A DNA stretch of 64,000 nucleotides from Haladaptatus cibarius D43. GTDB taxonomy: Archaea; Halobacteriota; Halobacteria; Halobacteriales; Haladaptataceae. This document shows positions 54,551-61,664 of the stretch, piece after piece (the stretch's first letter is position 1; each line of letters begins with the position of its first letter). The stretch covers positions 20,183-84,182 of the forward strand of contig NZ_JDTH01000008.1 of NCBI RefSeq assembly GCF_000710615.1, given 5' to 3'. The notes below the pieces were generated by a model. It did not search any database and was not told the origin of the DNA. It saw only the letters and a program-made list of their open reading frames with translations. A program made the translations under genes and the position numbers.

Positions 54551-55491
54551 TGATGCTCTCCGTTGTGGAATGAACGATATTCTGAGAGAATACGTTCTGC
54601 CTTCGATTGCTTTCGCATCGAATCCATCTGCTTGTTCGCACATTTAAATCGATGACGAGTTGATGTGACTTCCTCGAATAGCTCATCTGGGATGATTTGA
54701 TACTCCTCGACATATTCTTCGAAACCGGCTATTCGGTATCGGCCAACGTACAAATCGTTGCGTAGCACCTTCCCAACCGATTGGCGACACCAGGTTTCGC
54801 CTCGCTTTGTCGTGAGCTTTTGCTCATTAAGCAGAAACGCAACCTGTGGCATTGACTGCTCTTTAGTGTACAACCTGAAAACCAGACGAACAAGCTCTCG
54901 CTCATCTTCATCAACAACAAGCGTACCATCTACTGTCTTCTGATACCCAAGTGGCGGATAGTCGTTGGGCCATTTATGATCCCGTGCTAGACCGTACATT
55001 CCTAATCTGACGCGCTGACTGGTCAGGTCGGATTCCAGTTCGGCAGCAGACGCTAAATTGCGGAAGTTGAACCGACCGACTGGATTCGTCGTATCGAGAA
55101 ACTCAGTCACGCTATGAAGCGCCACGTCCAGTTTATCGAATTCCTCTTCAACTCTGACTAAATCAGTAAGTGAACGACAGAACCGATCCAGTTTCCAAAA
55201 GACGACGACATCGAATAGTCCATCTTGTGCACGGTCAAGCATCGACTGAAACTTCGGTCGCTCCGTATCGCGTCCGGATTCTGCTTCGTCAGTAAATACG
55301 AATATGACGACCCATCCAGCGTCTTCACAGAACGTCCAACACCGCTGAATCTGCTCACCAATTGAGTAGCCGAACCGTTGACTGTTTGAGGAGGTTCGAG
55401 CGTAGATTGCCGCACGTAGCTTTCCTTTCTCTTCGGAATCTGAGCCTGTGCTGGTTGCGGTGTTCGTACGCTCAGGAAATGGATTGTCCAT
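54547..55491 (-). CDS. Serine recombinase (resolvase/invertase type)
   Basis: The 314-residue protein has LRAAIYARTSSNSQRFGYSI with catalytic Ser34, FTDEAESGRDTERPKFQSML, VVVFWKLDRFCRSLTD and a recombinase domain (ARDHKWPNDYPPLGYQKTVD, VLRNDLYVGRYRIAGF). It is shorter than the other recombinase in this window and lacks zinc ribbons. Its stop overlaps the TFB-like start, so both proteins are made together. Confidence 0.88.
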   Translation of the reverse strand: MDNPFPERTNTATSTGSDSEEKGKLRAAIYARTSSNSQRFGYSIGEQIQRCWTFCEDAGWVVIFVFTDEAESGRDTERPKFQSMLDRAQDGLFDVVVFWKLDRFCRSLTDLVRVEEEFDKLDVALHSVTEFLDTTNPVGRFNFRNLASAAELESDLTSQRVRLGMYGLARDHKWPNDYPPLGYQKTVDGTLVVDEDERELVRLVFRLYTKEQSMPQVAFLLNEQKLTTKRGETWCRQSVGKVLRNDLYVGRYRIAGFEEYVEEYQIIPDELFEEVTSTRHRFKCANKQMDSMRKQSKAERILSEYRSFHNGEHQ

Positions 55492-55630
55492 TGTACGACT
55501 TCAGGGGTGGAAGAGACTTACTCAATGGTCGGTTGAGGGTGGCCTCTTCCGACTTAATGGTACTACATTTCCATATGACGTAGAAGAATACGTTTGATTT
55601 TGATCGGAACTGATTCGTCGCCTTCTGCCG

Positions 55631-56008
55631 TTATTCGTCGGAGAGCATGTTGTGAAATGTTGTGACTGTCGGGCGGCTAATTGCGAGTAGCAACTCCGCA
55701 AGTGGTAGATTTGGCCCCGGTCTGACCGTCTGGCGCTGGGCATCATAGATGATGATGTCTGCCTCTGCAAGTGTTGGTAGATGCGTCTGAGAAAGTGCGT
55801 TGTAAACGTTCCGATAGGGTTCGCCTGTTGCGTGTGCTACGCATGTGCCCGTTTCGCGACTGCTGATCATTTTAGCCAACTTTCGAACCGACAAAATCGG
55901 CTCACTTGTGGAGGAAACGATATCAATCATTGCTCGGCGTCGAGGGGCGCGGAGGGTGTGAAATAGACATGAAAGCGAGTCGGAGTCCCTGTCGGAATCG
56001 TTCTGCAT
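55631..56008 (-). CDS. Haloarchaeal winged-helix protein (DUF7344-like)
   Basis: Start MQNDSDRDSDSLSCLFHTLR at 56008 is preferred to one 17 codons upstream. The pattern LFHTLRAPRRRAMIDIV, VRKLAKMISSRE, YNALSQTHLPTLAEADIIIY and DAQRQTVRPG is that of the abundant haloarchaeal regulator family with RRR after helix 1 and QTHLPxL before the wing. A transcription factor; targets unknown. It lies upstream of the recombinase on the same strand. Confidence 0.7.
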   Translation of the reverse strand: MQNDSDRDSDSLSCLFHTLRAPRRRAMIDIVSSTSEPILSVRKLAKMISSRETGTCVAHATGEPYRNVYNALSQTHLPTLAEADIIIYDAQRQTVRPGPNLPLAELLLAISRPTVTTFHNMLSDE

Positions 56009-56183
56009 GGTCAAGGTGGTGTGGTGTTTATTCCTCCTACGCCGGCCTTCTGAGAGCAATACTATCGACGATTTGTTCTACTCCTCGAACAATATTAGAC
56101 ATTCTGTCTCAAATTGAGCCATATTGTATCAATTTATTCACAAATCGATGTCGATAAGTAGGTTCTACAACTCAACCACAGCG

Positions 56184-56471
56184 ATGCCCGTCCGCGACCG
56201 GCGTAGTTGGATGAACAAAGCAACCGACCCCGTACTCGAATTACTCGAGGAAGAGCTGGTCATCAACGGTCGCGGTATCTATTACACTCTCAGCCGACGA
56301 GCGGACAACAGCAGTGACGCGCCTGGTCGCGCTACGATTTACCGTGCACTAGATGAACTTGCCGACCACGGACTTGTTTCCCGCTACGAAGATAATAGTT
56401 CATATTTTCAGATCACTGCGGCTGGTCGTCGCTATCTCGCTGGAGAACCCCTAGAAGATACACAGTCTTAG
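56184..56471 (+). CDS. PadR-like winged-helix regulator
   Basis: ATG 56184 (MPVRDRRSWMNKATDPVLEL) gives 95 residues. LLEEELVINGRGIYYTLSRR, GRATIYRALDELADHGLVSR and SYFQITAAGRRYLAGE form a complete winged helix of the type found in many small haloarchaeal regulators. It is divergent from the DUF7344-like gene. Confidence 0.7.
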   Translation: MPVRDRRSWMNKATDPVLELLEEELVINGRGIYYTLSRRADNSSDAPGRATIYRALDELADHGLVSRYEDNSSYFQITAAGRRYLAGEPLEDTQS

Positions 56472-56593
56472 CGAAATCACGAAGCTCTGACCGGAACTAT
56501 CCTTTGAAGGCATTCCTTCTGCATGGGTCATATTCCGGAATGTATCCGAACGTGTTTCAACGGTTGATCGTTATACTCCACACCCTCATCTGA

Positions 56594-56649
56594 TTGGTTC
56601 ACAACGTACACACGAAAACAGCTAAGTTCGTTGGCTCACAATGTACACA
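56594..56649 (+). promoter_or_regulatory. Tandem operator of the toxin-antitoxin operon
   Basis: TTGGTTCACAACGTACACA (56594-56612) recurs as TTGGCTCACAATGTACACA (56631-56649), 17 of 19 bases identical and 37 bp apart. The second copy ends 2 bp before the antitoxin ATG. The arrangement fits cooperative binding by the antitoxin or its complex with the toxin. Confidence 0.65.
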
Positions 56650-56651
56650 TC

Positions 56652-56954
56652 ATGAGTATCGATAAGAAACGGGTTCAATTCCGAGCCCCGGATCGACTCA
56701 TCAACCGAACCGATGCACTCGCCACGGTTCTTGGTGAAGACCGGACGGACATCCTCGTGACTGCACTCCGCGAGTACCTTCAGGACGCCGCTCACGACGA
56801 TGTTCTCATTCAGGAAATTGCTGCAGCGTATTATGACGACGAGATCTCCTATAACCAACTCAAAGCACTTGTCGGTGCAAAAGAGGCAGCCAATTTCCGT
56901 GTGTTGAAACAGCAACTAGACGAAGACTTCATCGAAGACATCGCCGAGGAATGA
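56652..56954 (+). CDS. Antitoxin-like protein with ribbon-helix-helix start
   Basis: ATG 56652 gives 100 residues: MSIDKKRVQFRAPDRLINRT, DALATVLGEDRTDILVTALR and a helical C-terminus. The first strand and two helices match a ribbon-helix-helix DNA-binding fold. The C-terminal half (YDDEISYNQLKALVGAKEAA) resembles UPF0175-type antitoxins. The stop is directly followed by the toxin ATG. Confidence 0.75.
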   Translation: MSIDKKRVQFRAPDRLINRTDALATVLGEDRTDILVTALREYLQDAAHDDVLIQEIAAAYYDDEISYNQLKALVGAKEAANFRVLKQQLDEDFIEDIAEE

Positions 56955-57467
56955 ATGACGAAACTAGTTGCAGATACTTCCGCGCTGGTAAGTCTCGGCA
57001 TTGTCGCTGACACGAACCCCAATCCGCTATCGCTTTGTCTGGAGGTTCACCATGTGTACGTACCGACGGAAGTGGTTGAGGAACTCCGAGAAATTGCCTC
57101 GTATGACGATGTCCATGGTCGAGCCGCGAACGGAGTTCTTGACCGAATTCCAGAATTGACGACACAGTCTGTCGATCTTGATGCCGAGTTTCCGCTTGAC
57201 GATGGTGAGAACGCCGCAGTGACACTCGCAAACGATATTGATGCCGAACTCTTTCTCTGTGACGAATTCAATAGCCTCGGTTTGATTCATGCCTCCTTGG
57301 TCGATACACGACTCGTGACGACGCCAACGCTGCTCTCGGTGTTTGTGCGAACTGAACAGTTGTCCTCTGACGACGGACGCCTACTTCTCAACGACATCAG
57401 TACCGCTCGAAGTTGGGATGGGAACAGTTACGTTCAGCGGGCGCGCTCGTTGCTCGATACTTCCTAA
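56955..57467 (+). CDS. PIN-domain toxin (DUF3368-like)
   Basis: The 170-residue protein has VADTSALVSLG with the first Asp, VPTEVVEELRE with Glu, FPLDDGENAAVTLAND with Asp/Glu and LFLCDEFNSL with the last Asp: the four acidic residues of a PIN ribonuclease. It starts at the base after the antitoxin stop. Such toxins cut tRNA or rRNA unless bound by the antitoxin, and stabilise plasmids. Confidence 0.8.
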   Translation: MTKLVADTSALVSLGIVADTNPNPLSLCLEVHHVYVPTEVVEELREIASYDDVHGRAANGVLDRIPELTTQSVDLDAEFPLDDGENAAVTLANDIDAELFLCDEFNSLGLIHASLVDTRLVTTPTLLSVFVRTEQLSSDDGRLLLNDISTARSWDGNSYVQRARSLLDTS

Positions 57468-57481
57468 TCTCGAAGTCCGCT

Positions 57482-57552
57482 ATGTGTTGAAAATGATAAT
57501 TATTCATCTCGAAATCTGCTCTGATTGTTTCGAAACTTGATTTTCAACACAT
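57482..57552. repeat. 13-bp perfect inverted repeat
   Basis: ATGTGTTGAAAAT (57482-57494) is exactly complementary to ATTTTCAACACAT (57540-57552), with a 45-bp AT-rich interior. It starts 14 bp after the toxin stop. It could be a terminator-like hairpin for the operon or the ends of a tiny mobile element. Nothing else is recognised in 57468-57826 except site D. Confidence 0.6.
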
Positions 57553-57642
57553 TCAATCGGTGTCGATATCGGCTCTTTTTTGAAGAGAACACGCTGGGCA
57601 CAGTAGGGCGGGAGCACTGTCTATGACTGATTCAGTCTCACG

Positions 57643-57682
57643 CTAACCAACAATGATCCCGAGAAGTGTATGAGTTGGTTAA
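57643..57682. repeat. TTAACCAACA-type inverted pair, site D (imperfect)
   Basis: CTAACCAACA (57643-57652) faces AGTTGGTTAA (57673-57682), 20 bp apart. Each arm differs by one base from the perfect arms of sites A to C. It lies upstream of the helicase gene, about 145 bp before its start. Confidence 0.5.
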
Positions 57683-57826
57683 AGCTACCCATGATAGGCT
57701 CTTTTTGATAAATATTTGTCCATTGATGTCCTCAATTATCTGACTGTCTGAGTCTGGTAGCGAGATAAATGAAATGAATTACGTCAGAGAAAGATTAAGG
57801 CGGGAAGAATATCAATTCGACAGTAG

Positions 57827-60800
57827 ATGCTCCTCTCGCCCGAACCGCTTGTCGACAACACGAAAACTGATCTCGAAACGACTTACAAGAAACTTATCCC
57901 TGAGATGGAGGAGATTCGCATTGCCACAGGGTACTTTTATCTCTCCGGCTTCGACCTCATCAAAGACGATCTCCACAACCTTCGGGATCCCGACGAGTTA
58001 GAACGTGCTCCACTCCGAATCATGATGGGGCGACAAACCAACCGATCGACTGCTGACGAGATTTCTGAGGGTCAAAGTCTCCGCGAACGATTTCTCGATG
58101 ATATCAAAGCAGACATCGAGCAGTTGAACAATGCACAGCTTAGTCGTCTGGAGCGACTTCGTGACTTCATCGCTGAAGGACTCGTCGATATCCGTGTTCG
58201 GAATCCAGAAGAAGGATACTTTCACGCCAAGGGAGCGTCGTTCCGAGCGATCCCCGAGGACGAATCATACCGTGACGAAGCAGAGGACAAGCGAGCAGCC
58301 GTTACTATCGTTGGGTCATCGAACTTTTCGCAGAGCGGGCATCGGAATAACGTTGAACTCAATCTCACAACACAGGATCGACACAAAGCACAGGCGTTCG
58401 AACGGTGGTACGACAACCAGTGGGCGAACGCCGAAGAATTCAGCGAGGACATTGCTCGGATTATCGAGGATAGCGGTCGGTACCAAGAATGGCAAGAACA
58501 ACAGAAACAGGACGAAGTCGATGAGGAGACTGACGAGGAGATCGGGACGTATCTCGAACCGTTCGAACTCTATAAGCTACTCGCGTACGACGAACTCAAC
58601 GGAAACGTTAGTGACCGCGACACTCCTCTCTACTACTTCCAGAAACTCGGGTATGAGAGTGCCAAAGAGAAACTCTCCCAGTATAACGGCTGTATTATTT
58701 CTGACTCAGTTGGGTTAGGGAAGTCGTTCATCGGGAGCGAGTTACTCTACGACTATCGGCAACATGGCGACCGCTGTCTTCTCATCGTTCCTGCGAACCT
58801 CACCAAGCAGTGGGTCGATCTACTCGAACAGCAGACTGACCCAGATGGTAATCTCTACTTTGGTCTCGAAGTCGATGGCACCCACCTCGACGTGATGAGT
58901 ATTAGCAAATTCCAAAATCTCACATACGAGGAAGTGACCGGACTCAGTGACTTGTTCGACGTCGTCCTCATCGACGAAGCCCATCGATTCCGAAACAGCG
59001 GTAATTGGGTTCCGAACCCCGACGGCGATAGCGACTACAAAGGGACACGGCGTCACGCGAATCTTCGTGAGTTGAAAGGAAAGACGATGATTATGCTCAC
59101 GGCGACACCCATCAACAACTCTGCGACCGATCTCCGGAACCTCATTGACCTCTTCACCAGCGAGCAGGAGTTACGAAACATCGCAAATCTCGATTTCAAC
59201 GCTTTCAAACAGTATATCGAACTAGCAGCCGAGCGCAAGAAGATTGCCGCAGAGAAAAAAGAGGTATCCAAAGAATATGAGCGGCAGATCTCGGATCGCC
59301 TGCACAGTCGCGCTGAAGAAATTTCCGACATTCTAGACGAGGTGATGGTACTTCGAACTCGGAAACACGTCAAAGACCAGATTCAGGATTCCGAGGATTT
59401 CGAGATGAATTTCACACCACCGCATATACATAAGGAGCAGTACTCGCTTCCAGGGGCCTACCAGCCAATCTACCGGATGCTTCCTGACGTCATGGACGCA
59501 CTTCACCTCCCGCATCTCACCGTTCGAAACCCGAAAGCAGGGAGTACGCTCAAGGCACTGTACAAACTCAACCTTCTCAAGCGATTGGAGTCTTCGACAT
59601 ATGCGTTCGTTCAGTCCCTCGAAACATTACACACGAGCGAACGAGCCCTCCTTGGCCTTCTCGAAAATCTTCCCGAAGACGAACAAATCGACCTCCTACG
59701 CGAGAGTGCAGATGGAGACAAAAGCCTCGATGATTTCGTGGAAGGAGAAGATGCTGCTGAAGACCTCGCTCAAACCCTCGAAGCATTTGGATTCGATAGC
59801 CAGAACCTTCGAGGTGAGAGCAGTACCGAACAGAGTGAACTGTCCAATGCGACCGTTCGAGAAGTCAAAAGCTACATTCGGGAAGACCTCACATTACTCG
59901 CTTACTTCCTTCAGCACTTCATCGGTGACATCGCTCGAAACGCTGGTAATCTCAACGATCATGCTGTCCGCGTTCGCGGCTGGCTAGAGGAACATGACGC
60001 GATTGGACTACCGACAGTCCCAGAGGACGACCTCAACCCAGTCTTGTATCCACAGAGTGACCTCGATGACGTCGACACTGCGACTGAGGAGTTCTACGAA
60101 TCAGTCTTCGAGCTACAGAAGTTCCGAGACCCGAAAATCGACCGGCTCGCCAACGTTCTCACCCAGTACGACCAGAAAGTGCTTATTTTCACTCAGTACC
60201 GAGCAACGGCAGACTACATCCATCGAATGCTTCGCGACAACCCCGACTCCCCTCTCACCACGGAGAATAGTGCGGTCGTCAAGGGAGGCGACGACGATAA
60301 ACAGGCGGTCATCAAGCGTTTCGCACCCGAGGCGTCCGGTCACCAGCAAACCCTGTCTGAGTCCGGGGAGAGTGAACTACAGTACGTCGTCGCGACGGAC
60401 ACGCTTTCTGAGGGTGTGAATCTACAGGACGTTCACGTCGCCGTGAACTACGATTTACCGTGGAATCCTATGCGAATCGTTCAGCGTGTGGGTCGTATCG
60501 ACCGAATCGGGAGTACAGCAGACAAACACGTCCACAACTTCTTCCCTGACGGTGATATCGAAGCAGCCATCAAACTCCTCAAACGGCTGCAAGCGAAAAT
60601 CAGTGACATCGCACTCATCGTCGGAAAAGAGAACAATATCCTCGATCCAAACGAAGATCGGATTCTGGAGAAGGCGGGTGTGGAGACGGAGAAAACCATC
60701 GGCGAGTTAGAGGTCGACGAAATCAAGCACTCACTCCAAAAGTCGCGTGCCGTAGACGATTATAACGAGTTAGACGACACCTCGATGAACCCACTTCTTC

Positions 60801-61630
60801 GAAATGCCGGGAGCAACGAAACGGAAGCATTCCAACGCTACCGACTGAAACACGAACTGAACGAGGAGTACGGACTGGACGAATCCGATTTCGAGTTTGC
60901 AGAAGAGTACTTCGGTGACGACCCAGACAGCCGGGAGTTCCTCTACACGAACACCGCGACTTTCGAGAGTGGACCACGACCGGGCGTGTTCGCTCTGGCG
61001 CATATGTGGTTCGACGAAGAAGATAGAGACGCTCCACTCGGACGTGTCCAGCGAGCCTTCTACTACAAGCCATTCCATGGTGACGTGTCTGAACGTCCTG
61101 TACGGACGCTCGGTATTCCGCCGACCATGGATGGGAAACCGCTTTCGGGTGACAAAAATATCGACCACATTCTGGCGAATCGCAATCAGGTACAGACGTT
61201 TCTGGAAACCCGTCTCGAGAAACTCCGTGAGGGGCAAGTCGAGGGCGCGTTCCTTCAGGGCGAAGGCTACTCGAAAGAGCAAGAGACACAGACCGGCTTT
61301 CTCGAACAGTACATCATTCCTCGCTACCGCGACGACCGCATACCAATCGAAATCGGTGAATTCGAGACGGTTGGTGAATGGGCAGATGATCGACGGGAAA
61401 CGCTTCGAGGTGTGAAACTGAAAAACACGGACGAAGACCGATTGCTCCGAGACGTAATTCGGAACGCCGAGTACGACCGACTGGACGAGTGGCCGCTGGA
61501 AGAGTACATCCAAACCCTTGAGGACTTCGTCTCTCAAGCTATCGAGTCATCGGCGACGTATCAGGACACGCTCGTCGGTGAGAGCAACGTGAAAGCGAAG
61601 TTGATGTGCTGGGGCGTAATCGACGCGTAA
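57827..61630 (+). CDS. PLD-nuclease domain plus SNF2-type helicase
   Basis: The 1267-residue protein opens with a phospholipase D-like domain (residues about 1-220: IRIATGYFYLSGFDLI, GYFHAKGASF with the HxK motif, VGSSNFSQSGHRNNVELN). A SNF2-family helicase follows: motif I SDSVGLGKSF (near 293), motif II DEAHRFRN (near 382), motif III LTATPINNSATDL, LIFTQYRATADYIH, DTLSEGVNLQDVHVAVNYD and VGRIDRIG (near 888). PLD-SNF2 proteins are found in restriction-like and DISARM-related systems, where they translocate on or cut foreign DNA. It is convergent with an adenine methyltransferase gene, with 34 bp between stops. Confidence 0.85.
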   Translation: MLLSPEPLVDNTKTDLETTYKKLIPEMEEIRIATGYFYLSGFDLIKDDLHNLRDPDELERAPLRIMMGRQTNRSTADEISEGQSLRERFLDDIKADIEQLNNAQLSRLERLRDFIAEGLVDIRVRNPEEGYFHAKGASFRAIPEDESYRDEAEDKRAAVTIVGSSNFSQSGHRNNVELNLTTQDRHKAQAFERWYDNQWANAEEFSEDIARIIEDSGRYQEWQEQQKQDEVDEETDEEIGTYLEPFELYKLLAYDELNGNVSDRDTPLYYFQKLGYESAKEKLSQYNGCIISDSVGLGKSFIGSELLYDYRQHGDRCLLIVPANLTKQWVDLLEQQTDPDGNLYFGLEVDGTHLDVMSISKFQNLTYEEVTGLSDLFDVVLIDEAHRFRNSGNWVPNPDGDSDYKGTRRHANLRELKGKTMIMLTATPINNSATDLRNLIDLFTSEQELRNIANLDFNAFKQYIELAAERKKIAAEKKEVSKEYERQISDRLHSRAEEISDILDEVMVLRTRKHVKDQIQDSEDFEMNFTPPHIHKEQYSLPGAYQPIYRMLPDVMDALHLPHLTVRNPKAGSTLKALYKLNLLKRLESSTYAFVQSLETLHTSERALLGLLENLPEDEQIDLLRESADGDKSLDDFVEGEDAAEDLAQTLEAFGFDSQNLRGESSTEQSELSNATVREVKSYIREDLTLLAYFLQHFIGDIARNAGNLNDHAVRVRGWLEEHDAIGLPTVPEDDLNPVLYPQSDLDDVDTATEEFYESVFELQKFRDPKIDRLANVLTQYDQKVLIFTQYRATADYIHRMLRDNPDSPLTTENSAVVKGGDDDKQAVIKRFAPEASGHQQTLSESGESELQYVVATDTLSEGVNLQDVHVAVNYDLPWNPMRIVQRVGRIDRIGSTADKHVHNFFPDGDIEAAIKLLKRLQAKISDIALIVGKENNILDPNEDRILEKAGVETEKTIGELEVDEIKHSLQKSRAVDDYNELDDTSMNPLLRNAGSNETEAFQRYRLKHELNEEYGLDESDFEFAEEYFGDDPDSREFLYTNTATFESGPRPGVFALAHMWFDEEDRDAPLGRVQRAFYYKPFHGDVSERPVRTLGIPPTMDGKPLSGDKNIDHILANRNQVQTFLETRLEKLREGQVEGAFLQGEGYSKEQETQTGFLEQYIIPRYRDDRIPIEIGEFETVGEWADDRRETLRGVKLKNTDEDRLLRDVIRNAEYDRLDEWPLEEYIQTLEDFVSQAIESSATYQDTLVGESNVKAKLMCWGVIDA

Positions 61631-61664
61631 GAAGAACGTTCGAACTAACTCTTCAATTCAACAA

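Noticed and set aside
56062..56081. Iteron-like CTATCGACGATTTGTTC outside the origin
   Set aside because: It has a 3-bp insertion relative to the origin iteron and stands alone, so it is probably coincidence. A similar partial match inside the helicase gene near 59683 was rejected for the same reason.
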